35,763 nt of DNA from an uncultured Granulosicoccaceae bacterium (GTDB lineage Bacteria; Pseudomonadota; Gammaproteobacteria; Granulosicoccales; Granulosicoccaceae): NCBI GenBank assembly GCA_938028465.1, contig CALJAA010000076.1, positions 1 to 35,763 on the forward strand, given 5' to 3'. The position numbers and the translations under genes are program-made. Position 1 is the first letter of the stretch. Every line of letters starts with the position of its first letter. The notes under the pieces are model-generated. The model saw nothing but the letters and a program-made list of their open reading frames with translations, was not told where the DNA came from and ran no database searches. Of the stretch, positions 1-8,827 are shown one piece after another.

Positions 1-14
1 ATTGCGCTGATTCT

Positions 15-1226
15 CTATTGATTGCGATAAATCGCAGCATCAGGCATGAACGCCAGAGATGCAAAAGCAAAGTTTACTCCAACATCTACTCTTTTAAGGT
101 TTACGCCTTTAAGCTCTCCCGCTATGGCCTCACCGAACGCATTCCATTGTGACCTTGTTTCAGTGTCTATGATCTTGCCATTGATGCTTGTAAACTTTAA
201 CACGGTGTTGTTGTTTATAGTTCGGTCAAAGCCACTTGCGGTTGGTACGCTAGTTGAGTTGTGGATATCTGTTTGATCAAGAGGTGATGCATAAGCTAAT
301 CCGCTCATGACCACTACTGGACGGCCGTCGACAACATCATTAATCACACCACTACTCTTGACAGAAGTAAATGGGTACAACTTTAGCGATTCATTAATCC
401 GCACATTCAACACCCTTTCCATAGCAGGCAAACGAGGGTCAGTTTCATCTTGAAACAGCAGTGGATTATTATCAATTGAGTCATAACCTTGAAACGGATT
501 AAGACCGTATTTGCGATTAAACCCTGTATCACGTGAAAGCACCCGCCCTTTTGGGTGTCGCTGTGCAAACTGCGAAAACGCTATTAACTGAGTAGGGTAA
601 TCTAGCGATAATTGCTTAGTGACGTATTGGCCAGCAATCGCAGTACCGGTAAACTGTTGCCATAGTGATTCTGTCTGCCGATCGAACATGACTAATCCAC
701 TATTGCGTAACAAACCAGATGTTCCGAAGGTGAGTGTTTTACCATCAACTCTTCGATTCAAAACTAAGCCGTTGTTGCACAGCGGACAAAACGTGATCAA
801 TATCGGTTTATTGCGAAATGTATCGTTCACTATCTGATGATAGAGGAGAATCTGCAGCGGATAAGCACGTGCCTTATTGTCGATTTCTACTACTAAAACA
901 GGCTCTCTATCATCAATCCACTTTCGTGCCTTTTTCACAGAAACAAAACGAGGCCGACTGATGGCGGGAATACCATCCTTAGGTATTCCGCTATCAACAA
1001 TTTCAGTGAGATTTATATTGGTCTGGGTAAAATCGGTTTTCGGCCAATTTTGAGTCCAAGTAGTGTGTTCCTGCGCGAGTGCGACGTTTGCTAATGCCAA
1101 ACTGGCAATCACTAGAATCCCATTTGTCACCCTCGCAAACGTGGTGAACCATGGCGTGCAGAGTATGGCGTTCTGAAACCCGAACCCCCTCCTTTGCAAC
1201 ATAAAAAAATGTTGTGCAATCTTCAT
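15..1226 (-). CDS. Exported DUF3179-family protein
   Basis: A complete 403-residue protein of the DUF3179 family, whose biochemical function is not established. The first 51 or so residues contain a long basic and hydrophobic leader ending in ALAQ, which looks like a Sec signal peptide, so the protein is probably periplasmic. The DUF3179 core fills the rest. Its hallmark is the FCPLC motif followed by N-x-G-L-V-L-N-R near residue 148, with the later motif GFNRKYGLNPFQGYD also typical of the family. The ATG start is followed directly by the leader. It diverges from the LpxR-like gene across about 107 bp, so the two may share a promoter region. The family call is firm and the function is unknown. 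Confidence 0.88.
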   Translation of the reverse strand: MKIAQHFFMLQRRGFGFQNAILCTPWFTTFARVTNGILVIASLALANVALAQEHTTWTQNWPKTDFTQTNINLTEIVDSGIPKDGIPAISRPRFVSVKKARKWIDDREPVLVVEIDNKARAYPLQILLYHQIVNDTFRNKPILITFCPLCNNGLVLNRRVDGKTLTFGTSGLLRNSGLVMFDRQTESLWQQFTGTAIAGQYVTKQLSLDYPTQLIAFSQFAQRHPKGRVLSRDTGFNRKYGLNPFQGYDSIDNNPLLFQDETDPRLPAMERVLNVRINESLKLYPFTSVKSSGVINDVVDGRPVVVMSGLAYASPLDQTDIHNSTSVPTASGFDRTINNNTVLKFTSINGKIIDTETRSQWNAFGEAIAGELKGVNLKRVDVGVNFAFASLAFMPDAAIYRNQ

Positions 1227-1333
1227 GAATTAATACTGTATTGTTCTAGTTTCCTTGCATCACATTTCGCGTGCAAATGAACAGTCGAATTGTTTAAACT
1301 ATAAGTCTATTGTAATCCACTCTAAAAATCGCT

Positions 1334-2557
1334 GTGAAATTACGACAAATGCCCAGCGCAGCAACTTTAATAGTCTGCCTTTCGGTATGTGGCTTGCAAG
1401 CTGCAGGCGTTGTATCAGCTTCAGAACTTGAATTGCAACCGTCCGTGGGCGTGCTAGATAGCGACATAGGGCAACAGTTTGCACAACAGTCAGATTCTAA
1501 GCTTTTAACTACATCAGACACCAAATCGCTTTCATCGTTCCCCTCGCTCATTATCGATCCAATGGCCTACGATGAACCCTACGATGCAGGCTGGCAAGTG
1601 TATTTTGACAATGATCTTTTTACCGGTACCGACCGAGATCGTGACTATACAGGCGGTTTTGCATTGGCTTATAGTGGAAGACGAGCACGAGAGTGGATCT
1701 TCTCAATGGACACTTGGTTGGATCATATCGATGAGATTGCTGGAATCCAATCATTACAATTCGACGCTGATGGTTTTTTGCGTCATACCTTCGAATTTGG
1801 TTTAGTGCTTTTTACACCTGTAGATTTATCTGAGAGTGCACCATTACCTGAAGATCACCCTTATTCTAATTTTCTGTTTGTGGCCAATAGCCAGCAAGTG
1901 ACGTTTCCTAAACAACGATGGGTATTGCAATCGGCTTTAACGCTTGGTCTCGTAGGCACTGGGCTTGGGCCTGAGTTTCAAAATTCGATACACAGCGCGA
2001 CTGGAAGCGAGGAAGCTAATGGCTGGGGGAATCAAATATCTGACGGAGGCGAACTAACCGGCAAATATTCTGTCGTGGGGCACAAAAACCTCATTAGTCA
2101 GTACAACAGATTTTCGTATGAGTTTACCGGCTCTGTAGAAGGTAACATTGGATTCAACACAGACTTAGGTATCAGCATGGCTGCTCGTTTAGGGCAACTC
2201 AAATCTCCCTGGTGGAGCTTTGTACCCCATCAATCTGACTATATTAATCTCGGTCAGACAATTACTGGACGCATTGATGAGCGAACTTTGCCTGCTGAAT
2301 TGTTCGTTTGGACAGGAGTGAAAGCTAAATACATTGCTTACAATGGATTTTTACAAGGTCAGTTTAGAGATAGTGCAGTCACGTTCGATAGAGATGAGCT
2401 TGAAAATGTCACGTATGAAGGATGGCTAGGAGTGACTAAAACTTGGAATAGCGGCATCGGTTTAAGCTTTTTCGTTCGTCGTCGTACAGGTGAAATCAAA
2501 GGTTCATCTTCACGAAATCCTATTTGGAGCGGCTTTATCATTAATTTTACAAGCTAA
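1334..2557 (+). CDS. LpxR-family lipid A deacylase (outer membrane)
   Basis: A 407-residue member of the LpxR/DUF2219 family. Characterised members are outer-membrane beta-barrels that remove the 3'-acyloxyacyl group of lipid A. After a signal peptide (residues 1-30, ending VVSAS) and a variable linker, the family's opening block DNDLFTGTDRDRDYTGG runs from about residue 92, giving the expected Asn93-Asp94 pair and Thr106. The second catalytic region, with His220 followed by GWGNQ at 230-234, is also present. The start codon is GTG; an in-frame ATG at 1349 would shorten the leader by five residues and is an alternative. A weak AT-rich 7-bp inverted repeat (2562-2582) follows the stop. The fold assignment is strong; enzymatic activity is inferred from retained residues. 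Confidence 0.85.
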   Translation: MKLRQMPSAATLIVCLSVCGLQAAGVVSASELELQPSVGVLDSDIGQQFAQQSDSKLLTTSDTKSLSSFPSLIIDPMAYDEPYDAGWQVYFDNDLFTGTDRDRDYTGGFALAYSGRRAREWIFSMDTWLDHIDEIAGIQSLQFDADGFLRHTFEFGLVLFTPVDLSESAPLPEDHPYSNFLFVANSQQVTFPKQRWVLQSALTLGLVGTGLGPEFQNSIHSATGSEEANGWGNQISDGGELTGKYSVVGHKNLISQYNRFSYEFTGSVEGNIGFNTDLGISMAARLGQLKSPWWSFVPHQSDYINLGQTITGRIDERTLPAELFVWTGVKAKYIAYNGFLQGQFRDSAVTFDRDELENVTYEGWLGVTKTWNSGIGLSFFVRRRTGEIKGSSSRNPIWSGFIINFTS

Positions 2558-2627
2558 TCAAAAAATCTGTATCAGAGATTTTCGTACACTTTGGGTAACG
2601 AATCTACGTTGTTAAGATAAACACCGC

Positions 2628-3317
2628 TCATGGCGCGATACCCACTGCGGTAACGCCAGGTATTGCACGAACAGTTTCAATCAACTGGCTTACTTTTTCG
2701 GGGCTTACAGTTGAATCATCAAAAGGATCGATCACAGTTAGGCGGTAGCCACCTGAACTAGTTTCAACTAACTGAGAATCAAGTGCCATTTGCTCAGTTG
2801 CTTCCGTTAACTTAGCCCCTGTTTGATCGTTTATCATGCTTGTATCTAAACTGATGGCTAACGAAATGCTGTTAACTGGGTCCCCGGAGCCATGCACCTG
2901 ATAAACGTCATCCGTGTTGTTCCCCATTATCCCAGTTTGTACCAACACGACAAACCCCAAAAGCAACCCACCCACCGAGGCTATCGCCCATTGTGGCGGT
3001 GCTCCCGTAGGCATGACACGCCCAAGCGCTGCGAAGAAACGGTTTGCTCTATCGCTTAATGGGTTGTTAGGTTCTGCTGCTATCCGTTCGCGCATTTTAT
3101 GTAACGATGCAGAGGCGTTGCCCGTTTCATAGGGCCTACTATCGATAGCGTTGTTTACTAGGCTCAACGATGCGATTTCGCTTTGACACTGATCACAATG
3201 TGCAACGTGGTTTTGCATGGCGTTAGCTTCAGTTTCAGGCAATGTACCGTTAAGTAACCAAGGTAATTTAAGCATAATTTCTTCGTGCTCGGATTGTGTT
3301 GTAGAGTCGATAGTCAT
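2628..3317 (-). CDS. Zinc-type anti-sigma factor (membrane-anchored)
   Basis: A 229-residue protein that begins 20 bp after the stop of the ECF sigma gene, the usual place for its cognate anti-sigma factor. The N-terminal region carries H-x3-C-x2-C (His37, Cys41, Cys44), the signature of zinc-binding anti-sigma domains that hold the sigma factor in the cytoplasm. One transmembrane helix lies at about residues 109-130, and the C-terminal 100 residues would be periplasmic. That outer part matches nothing I recognise and is presumably the sensor. The motif, the single membrane segment and the gene order support the role; the signal it senses cannot be read from the sequence. Confidence 0.85.
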   Translation of the reverse strand: MTIDSTTQSEHEEIMLKLPWLLNGTLPETEANAMQNHVAHCDQCQSEIASLSLVNNAIDSRPYETGNASASLHKMRERIAAEPNNPLSDRANRFFAALGRVMPTGAPPQWAIASVGGLLLGFVVLVQTGIMGNNTDDVYQVHGSGDPVNSISLAISLDTSMINDQTGAKLTEATEQMALDSQLVETSSGGYRLTVIDPFDDSTVSPEKVSQLIETVRAIPGVTAVGIAP

Positions 3318-3337
3318 AATTAATATCCGTACACCGA

Positions 3338-4009
3338 TTAAATAGAATCGAGAATGGTGCGTAGTTTTTTACGCGCACTAAACATGCGTGTTTTAACCGT
3401 ATTGCTAGGGCAACCAACTATTTCGCCTATCTCGGTAGTCGTCCAACCCAAAGCTGTAAGCTCAACCACAGCTCGTTGTTCGGGGCTGACTTCATTAAGT
3501 GCCGACATGACATGTGATAGTTCCTCCGACATCGTCGTGCCAACTGCTGGATCATTACTGGTATTTTGATCAACCAAAATACCGGCATCCTCACTGTGTT
3601 CATCAAACCGAGTGTGGCGTTTACCAGACCTGATGGCTTTCATGGCTGTTCTAAAAGCAATGCCGAATATCCATGTTGATACTTTGGATTGGTTTTGAAA
3701 CTTCCCTGCTCCCGTCCACACCGCGTAAAGCGTATCGGATACCACCTCTTCAATTTGCGAGGGATTCTTTAGCAGCCCTTGCACAAAACGAAATAGCTTT
3801 GGGTGATAGCGTAGATAAAGCCGCTCAAACGCTTTTTCATCTCGCTTAGCAATACGCTGCAACTCAAGCACCTCATCGTTAGGTTCTGTTGAATTGTCTT
3901 GCCACGCCCCTAGCGCCATTGTAGTTACAACCGTGTTCATCCCAGTCTCAACATCATTTATAGCAGTCTTGCTATCTACTGGGTACCCGCTAACAACGGT
4001 TGGGTTCAT
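3338..4009 (-). CDS. ECF-type RNA polymerase sigma factor
   Basis: A 223-residue sigma-70 family protein of the extracytoplasmic-function class. Region 2 lies at about residues 55-130, with the -10-recognition part around STWIFGIAFRTAMK. Region 4, a helix-turn-helix with TTTEIGEIVGCPSNTVKTRM, lies at about 170-220. There is no region 1.1 or 3, as expected for ECF factors. The first 45 residues are non-conserved; an internal ATG at residue 24 preceded by a purine-rich stretch is a possible alternative start. It forms a two-gene unit with the zinc-type anti-sigma gene. The upstream lipoprotein and TPR genes point the same way but are separated from it by a hairpin, so they may be targets rather than operon partners. 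Confidence 0.92.
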   Translation of the reverse strand: MNPTVVSGYPVDSKTAINDVETGMNTVVTTMALGAWQDNSTEPNDEVLELQRIAKRDEKAFERLYLRYHPKLFRFVQGLLKNPSQIEEVVSDTLYAVWTGAGKFQNQSKVSTWIFGIAFRTAMKAIRSGKRHTRFDEHSEDAGILVDQNTSNDPAVGTTMSEELSHVMSALNEVSPEQRAVVELTALGWTTTEIGEIVGCPSNTVKTRMFSARKKLRTILDSI

Positions 4010-4098
4010 TGATATCGCAAATTAGTTGAAAATATAACTAAGTTGTTGGTTTTGTGAACAATATTGTGAATTTCCTTTTTTCGGTTTTCACACAATTC

Positions 4099-4138
4099 AA
4101 AGAGGATCCGTAGAGACATACCCCCTACGGTCCTCTTT
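4099..4138 (-). terminator. Hairpin between the TPR gene and the sigma gene
   Basis: The arms 4099-4113 and 4125-4138 form a 14-bp stem with one bulged T and an 11-nt loop. On the minus strand it sits just after the TPR-protein stop and can end that transcript, although the T-rich tail on that side is short (CTTTG). The longer T-tract is on the plus strand (4136-4141), where no gene converges. It probably separates the lipoprotein-TPR unit from the sigma/anti-sigma unit. Confidence 0.6.
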
Positions 4139-4143
4139 TTTAG

Positions 4144-4602
4144 TTAATTAATCGATGCCAACGCTCTATCAAGATCATCTAATTCCTCACAACCAATTGG
4201 GCATAACTCAGCAAGCATGGCGCGGTTTGCTCGAGCTTTGTCGTATTGTTGCGTTTCGATAAAAAGCTCGCCTTGATACTCCAACGCACCCTTGTGCTCG
4301 GGGTTGTACTTAAGCGCTTTTCGATAGGCTTTGCTGGCTTTCTTGTACTTGCCTAGCTTCCGATTTGAATAGCCCAATAAATTCCAAGCATCGGCGTTTT
4401 TATAATCTTCCCTGATGATGTGGTTCAGTTTGCGAATTGCTGCTTTATACTTATTTTGCCCAAGAAGCGACTGAGCTGCATTCATATGTTTGTTTAAACT
4501 AGCATCGTTCGAATCGCTATCATAGCCGGATCCACCACTACTACCAGCTGCGTAGGCGGCTTGTGATACGAAAAGTGAAATTACTAAAATAAAATATTTC
4601 AT
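4144..4602 (-). CDS. Small exported TPR protein
   Basis: A 152-residue protein with a signal peptide (residues 1-19, ending AAYAAG) and about three tetratricopeptide repeats between residues 38 and 135. The clearest is NADAWNLLGYSNRKLGKYK, followed by a second unit with the ALKYNPEHKGALEY pattern. Two cysteines near the end (CPIGC) could pair in the periplasm. It follows the two-repeat lipoprotein gene by 45 bp on the same strand, so the two are probably co-transcribed. TPR proteins act as protein-binding scaffolds; the partner is unknown. The hairpin at 4099-4138 follows the stop. Confidence 0.82.
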   Translation of the reverse strand: MKYFILVISLFVSQAAYAAGSSGGSGYDSDSNDASLNKHMNAAQSLLGQNKYKAAIRKLNHIIREDYKNADAWNLLGYSNRKLGKYKKASKAYRKALKYNPEHKGALEYQGELFIETQQYDKARANRAMLAELCPIGCEELDDLDRALASIN

Positions 4603-4647
4603 GGGTTGTTCTCCTAATGGTTTTGATTAGTTAGTTATGTAGTGGAT

Positions 4648-5463
4648 TTAACGAGATACCGGCACAGCGACTTCCCATACACCGTTTACACCGTTACCGT
4701 TGGTGTCACCCGCTGCTGAATCGCCTTGGAAGAAATAAAGTGGCTGACCGTTTTGTGCCCATTGCACGGTGTTATCGGCGCGTGTAATGAGCGTGAAGTC
4801 GTCTGCTGGCAAAGCTCCCGCATCAGCGTACAGTGGTGGCCATACAACAGCACATTGGCCGTTACATACAGACGTATTTAATGAATCGTTTCGAAAGGTG
4901 TATAACGTTAATCCGTCAACATTGTTGCGTACGGCGGGATCACCTGATCCGTCATTTATATTGCCGGCACCAACAAAAACAGTGCCTAAGGCTGTTGTAC
5001 CAGTTGAAATCGGGTCAGGCCTTGTAACAAACCACACACCACCACTACCTTCTCCATTAATCTCCCCAGCGGCAGCATCACCCTGGAAGTAATACACGGG
5101 TCGACTTTTAAAGGTAAATTGGAATCTACCATCGCTAAGTTCAATGGTTCCAAACTGTCCTTCCGTCGTGGCCGATGCTGCTATGACAGGCGGCCATACC
5201 TCCAAGCAGCCACCAGTACAGTTAGAAACGTTGTCATCATCATTATCAAAGGTGTACAAGGTACGGTTAGCGTTACCAAATGCGAACACAGCTCCAATTG
5301 CTGAATCTTCGGTTCGGCCGATTCCGGTTGTACTGGAACCATCAGTATCATTTTGATCAGCTTGCGCTGTATCGTTAGAGCTGCTACAGCCGTAGAGGCC
5401 AACAGATATCGTAATGACACCCATGACCAAAACTTGTTTTATTCGCTTATTGAAATGTTGCAT
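4648..5463 (-). CDS. Lipoprotein with two 'secreted repeat' domains (COG4315 / PF03640 type)
   Basis: A 271-residue lipoprotein. The leader ends in a lipobox-like GLYGC, which would make Cys26 the lipidated residue. Two copies of the roughly 100-residue repeat follow, at about 52-148 and 157-267. Each copy has LYTF, then a Cys-x3-Cys pair followed by VWPP, then a PxYxFQGD motif and GVW. This is the COG4315 type of secreted repeat, whose biochemical role is unknown. It is the first gene of a pair with the TPR protein and lies beside an ECF sigma/anti-sigma pair, so envelope-stress or redox-linked control is plausible but not shown. The linker after the lipobox is rich in Asp, Ser and Thr. Confidence 0.85.
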   Translation of the reverse strand: MQHFNKRIKQVLVMGVITISVGLYGCSSSNDTAQADQNDTDGSSTTGIGRTEDSAIGAVFAFGNANRTLYTFDNDDDNVSNCTGGCLEVWPPVIAASATTEGQFGTIELSDGRFQFTFKSRPVYYFQGDAAAGEINGEGSGGVWFVTRPDPISTGTTALGTVFVGAGNINDGSGDPAVRNNVDGLTLYTFRNDSLNTSVCNGQCAVVWPPLYADAGALPADDFTLITRADNTVQWAQNGQPLYFFQGDSAAGDTNGNGVNGVWEVAVPVSR

Positions 5464-5626
5464 CAGAAATACCCAATTAGTTAATTAATAGCTGCGTTAA
5501 GTAGCTGTAATCACTGAGTACCCGCGTCTTAGCAAATGGTTCATGTGGGTTGGGATTTGTGCAGTTAAATTGGGTTATATGGCTTGTCTTTGTAGCTAAG
5601 CCAATAGGCAAATCTATATACTGTCT

Positions 5627-6052
5627 ATGATGCTACATATCAAAGGCCAAATTAGTATTCCCGAAAAGGAAATCGAACTACAGCCAATACGCGCTAGTGG
5701 TTCTGGTGGGCAGCATGTTAACAAAGTGTCAACTGCCGTTCATCTTCGCTTTGATATCAATGCATCTTCTCTCCCGCAAAATTACAAAGAAAAACTGCTC
5801 ACGTGGGAAGATCAGAGAATATCTGATGATGGGGTAATCATAATAAAGGCGCAGAGCTTTCGTAGCCGAGCTAAGAATAAAAAAGATTCTCACGATCGCT
5901 TACGTGAACTAATACTGGCTGCTACCGTTGTGCAAAAGAAACGTGTAGCGACTAAGCCGAGCCGCAATTCTGCCAAAAGGCGTATGGATAGTAAAACCAA
6001 ACAATCAAAAACTAAATCGCTACGTGGCCGCGTTAAGTTTGATAAAGATTAA
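5627..6052 (+). CDS. arfB: Alternative ribosome-rescue factor ArfB
   Basis: A 141-residue protein of the ArfB/YaeJ family, peptidyl-tRNA hydrolases that release nascent chains from ribosomes stalled on non-stop mRNA. The GGQ hydrolysis motif is at residues 27-29 within SGSGGQHVNKVST, the same context as in class I release factors, and the stop-codon-recognition domains of release factors are absent. The C-terminal tail is strongly basic (Lys/Arg-rich from about residue 100), as needed to enter the empty mRNA channel. Two ATG codons stand in tandem (5627 and 5630), and no clear Shine-Dalgarno precedes them. It converges on msrB with a 3-bp gap. Confidence 0.93.
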   Translation: MMLHIKGQISIPEKEIELQPIRASGSGGQHVNKVSTAVHLRFDINASSLPQNYKEKLLTWEDQRISDDGVIIIKAQSFRSRAKNKKDSHDRLRELILAATVVQKKRVATKPSRNSAKRRMDSKTKQSKTKSLRGRVKFDKD

Positions 6053-6055
6053 ACC

Positions 6056-6718
6056 TTATTGGTTGGCCAGTTCAGTTACGTTACCTGACACTCTTTCTAT
6101 GTAGGCACCATAGCCGGTTTTTGCCATTTGCTCTAACGGAATGAAACGCATAGCGGCTGCATTCATGCAATATCGCTTACCTGTTGTAGCTGGGCCATCA
6201 TTAAACACATGCCCTAAATGAGAATCAGCCAACGAACTACGAATTTCTGTGCGCGCACCAAAAATCGATATATCTGATTTTTCCACAACAACGCCTTCTG
6301 AAATTGGTCGATCAAAGCTAGGCCAGCCCGTTCTTGAATCATATTTATCAATGGACGAAAACAACGGCTCTCCTGAAACAATATCGACATACAAGCCAGG
6401 TCGCTTCTCATTGTGCATTGAGTTAGAGAAGGCGCGTTCTGTGCCCTCATGTTGAGTCACTTTGTATTCAATCGCCGATAGTCGCTTTTTGAGCTCTGCA
6501 TCCGAAGGCATTACGAAGTTATCAGGGTTATACACCGCAGCTGTTCCTGGGTACGTGGTTGACATAGGTTTATCAGCAGGCAAACCGGTATTATCTCGAA
6601 GGGCCTCAGTTGCTGATTGAGATGCTCCTTTGTTAGCGTTTTCGGTTGGATAAAAAGCCATAGAAGCTGCGACTCCGAGCGCCACTGTGATACCAGCGAC
6701 CATTGTTAAACGCTTCAT
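6056..6718 (-). CDS. msrB: Exported peptide-methionine (R)-S-oxide reductase MsrB
   Basis: A 220-residue protein: an N-terminal hydrophobic signal or anchor segment (residues 1-22), a 45-residue linker, and a full MsrB domain from about residue 71 to 196. It reduces R-methionine sulfoxide in proteins, here probably in the periplasm. Diagnostic motifs are HEGTERAF (90-97), GWPSF (131-135), [10 protein letters not shown] (167-176) and RYCMN (182-186), with catalytic Cys184. This is the only cysteine in the whole chain. The zinc-binding CxxC pairs are missing, and the position before GWPSF that usually carries the resolving cysteine is Thr130. A G-rich Shine-Dalgarno lies just upstream of the ATG. 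No msrA is nearby. Confidence 0.92.
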   Translation of the reverse strand: MKRLTMVAGITVALGVAASMAFYPTENANKGASQSATEALRDNTGLPADKPMSTTYPGTAAVYNPDNFVMPSDAELKKRLSAIEYKVTQHEGTERAFSNSMHNEKRPGLYVDIVSGEPLFSSIDKYDSRTGWPSFDRPISEGVVVEKSDISIFGARTEIRSSLADSHLGHVFNDGPATTGKRYCMNAAAMRFIPLEQMAKTGYGAYIERVSGNVTELANQ

Positions 6719-6996
6719 AGTGCCCCCCTGATTGTTTTATATATAGTGACTAAGAGCTTTATTAAGTGTTGTAAGTTCCCGTATAACTCAAACTTCACCC
6801 ACAGGCCCCATACCTAAATGGTTAGCTTCTGGATTTGCCTAATGGGCACCCGGTAGATTTGAAGCTCTTCTCACTCTTAACAATGTAACACTGACCACTC
6901 ATCAAGAATGAGCCAATGAGCATCCCATCTTTCAAGTACCGACAACTCTGGCCGCCTTACTAGTGAAGTATATGAGTAAAATGAAAAGGATGCCTC

Positions 6997-7998
6997 ATGA
7001 TCAAACTCTGTCAAATTGCCAATAAGGCCAAAGGACTACCAGCGCCAAACGTACGTGCTAACTCTCTCACCGCCGCTGTGGTTTGTTCTCTGTTGTCGGC
7101 TTGTGGTGGTAGCAGTTCAGAAGGGCCGCCCCAAGCGCTAGCTGCTAGCAGCAATCAAATTATCGACTTACCGGCAGACACCATATCGCGAATCGGAACA
7201 GTGACTTTTGCCGCTATTGATGGCAAAGGCTACACCGAGCTTGGCTTTCCATCGGGGTATGTTGTTGCTGATGCCGTATTCACCGACTATCACGAAGTCC
7301 TTAATAATGCGTTTTTGTCTAATCGTTTTCCTGCTGCTGATACCGACACATGCCTAATAACAATAGACAGTACTGATGACTCTCAAAACACAGGGCTTGA
7401 GAATAATTCTGAATTCCTACAACTGATTGCAGACTCAAGCACAATAGCAGCCGGCGAGGCATTAAGTATTTCAACGCCAAGCACTAGTTGGCCTGATCTC
7501 ATTTTGTCGGAGGAAACTTTTGGAGAAGTCCAATCTTTCTACTACGAATTTCAAACCGATACATCATCACTAGGCACGCTACCAGCCGGCAGCTCTATAA
7601 GTATCCCTGGAGATGAATTTCCCGCTTTCCTGAGCCTATCTATCCCCACAGTGGCACAGGTAAAAGAGGCTTCACTATCCAATATAGTGGGTGGTTTGAT
7701 CTCACCAGAAACGACCGTAACATGGGCCAAACCTCAGACTCCAAATTCAAATGAAATTACTACAATCTCATCATATGTTGAGGTGACCGATAATGCAAAG
7801 AATGCTGAATTGAGTATAACGATGATTTGTACGGTTGATGATGATGGAGAGTTTAATTTCCCCAACAATGCTAAGCAAGTATTATCTGAATACAATATAC
7901 CCGCTGAACAACTTTCGCTGGGTCGCTTTGGCGTGACGAGTGAGGTACAAGGAGACGCCGCAGCCATAGTCATTAACGCTTCGGTTTATTCTTTCTGA
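6997..7998 (+). CDS. Lipoprotein of unknown function
   Basis: A 333-residue protein that I do not recognise. The leader is long and ends in the lipobox LSAC, followed by GGSSS, so it should be lipidated at about Cys36 and anchored in the envelope. The mature part is acidic, rich in Ser, Thr and Asp, and predicted to be mostly beta-strand, with no clear catalytic motif. Two well-spaced cysteines (in DTCLI and MICTV) could form a disulfide. The ATG has a good Shine-Dalgarno (AAAAGGA, 6984-6990) six bases upstream. It stands alone, with about 280 bp of non-coding DNA before it, in which I see no clear element. Confidence 0.7.
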   Translation: MIKLCQIANKAKGLPAPNVRANSLTAAVVCSLLSACGGSSSEGPPQALAASSNQIIDLPADTISRIGTVTFAAIDGKGYTELGFPSGYVVADAVFTDYHEVLNNAFLSNRFPAADTDTCLITIDSTDDSQNTGLENNSEFLQLIADSSTIAAGEALSISTPSTSWPDLILSEETFGEVQSFYYEFQTDTSSLGTLPAGSSISIPGDEFPAFLSLSIPTVAQVKEASLSNIVGGLISPETTVTWAKPQTPNSNEITTISSYVEVTDNAKNAELSITMICTVDDDGEFNFPNNAKQVLSEYNIPAEQLSLGRFGVTSEVQGDAAAIVINASVYSF

Positions 7999-8137
7999 TG
8001 CTAGTAGCCATGTACCTCCTGTTTTCGACAATGGCTTTCGGCAGGATATTATTTAGCGTCGTGATTGAATAATCCACTACGAGTGATTGCAACTACACCA
8101 CGGTTTGCGTATATTCCCAAAAAAATCGTTAAAATCT

Positions 8138-8827
8138 ATGTGTCAGCTCAACCTAAAATCACTGTTGCTTATCGTAACCTTACCGCTAACGGTTACACAA
8201 GTATTTGCGCAGACCGCACCTTCTGCAACTGAAATTGCAGGCTATGAAGATCTCCATGCCGCGGCTCATACCGGCAACCTGCAATCACTCGAAACGTTGT
8301 TATTGAGTGGCTCTAATATAGAAGCATTGGACAGCTATAGCCGCACACCTCTTCACGTTGCAGCATACGCCTCTAACGATGAGATTGTAGAACGCTTAGC
8401 CAAAGCTGGCGCTAACCTCAATGCACTCGAACTACACGCCTACGATATCGTGACCATTGCAGCAGTTGCCAATGACTTAGCGCTTATGGATTTAGCACTA
8501 CGCTTAGGCGCTAAATCAGGTAATGTCACCAGTCCTTACCACGGTACAGCGCTAATTGCCGCAGCTGACCGTGGGCATATTGAGGTAGTGCAACGATTGA
8601 TTGATGCAGGCGCACCACTTGATCATATAAATAACTTAGGATGGACAGCGCTACTAGAGGCCGTCATTCTAGGGGATGGAGGCCCTAATTACGTAGCTAT
8701 CGTTGAGGCACTACTTAAAGGTGGTGCCAATCAAACTTTGGCCGATAAGGATGGAATGACGCCGTTAAAGCACGCTCAACAACGCGGTTTTGACAACATG
8801 GTGAAAATACTGGAAGCCAATAAATGA
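8138..8827 (+). CDS. Exported ankyrin-repeat protein
   Basis: A protein of about 229 residues with a clean signal peptide (hydrophobic core, ending VFAQ), followed by five or six ankyrin repeats covering the rest. The clearest are SRTPLHVAAY, GTALIAAADRGHIEVVQRLIDAGA and DGMTPLKHAQQRG. Ankyrin arrays bind other proteins; the partner is unknown. I chose the ATG at 8138 because it gives a normal signal peptide. An upstream in-frame TTG at 8087 would add 17 residues and has no better ribosome-binding site. The stop overlaps the start of the nrtS-like gene (ATGA at 8824-8827), so the two are translationally coupled. Confidence 0.85.
   Translation: MCQLNLKSLLLIVTLPLTVTQVFAQTAPSATEIAGYEDLHAAAHTGNLQSLETLLLSGSNIEALDSYSRTPLHVAAYASNDEIVERLAKAGANLNALELHAYDIVTIAAVANDLALMDLALRLGAKSGNVTSPYHGTALIAAADRGHIEVVQRLIDAGAPLDHINNLGWTALLEAVILGDGGPNYVAIVEALLKGGANQTLADKDGMTPLKHAQQRGFDNMVKILEANK

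Noticed and set aside
2562-2582. AT-rich 7-bp inverted repeat between lpxR-like and anti-sigma genes as a terminator
   Set aside because: The stem is short and almost all A-T, too weak to call a terminator.
6822-6923. A 33-codon minus-strand frame with three cysteines upstream of the 6997 lipoprotein gene
   Set aside because: Too short, no clear ribosome-binding site, and no family I recognise.
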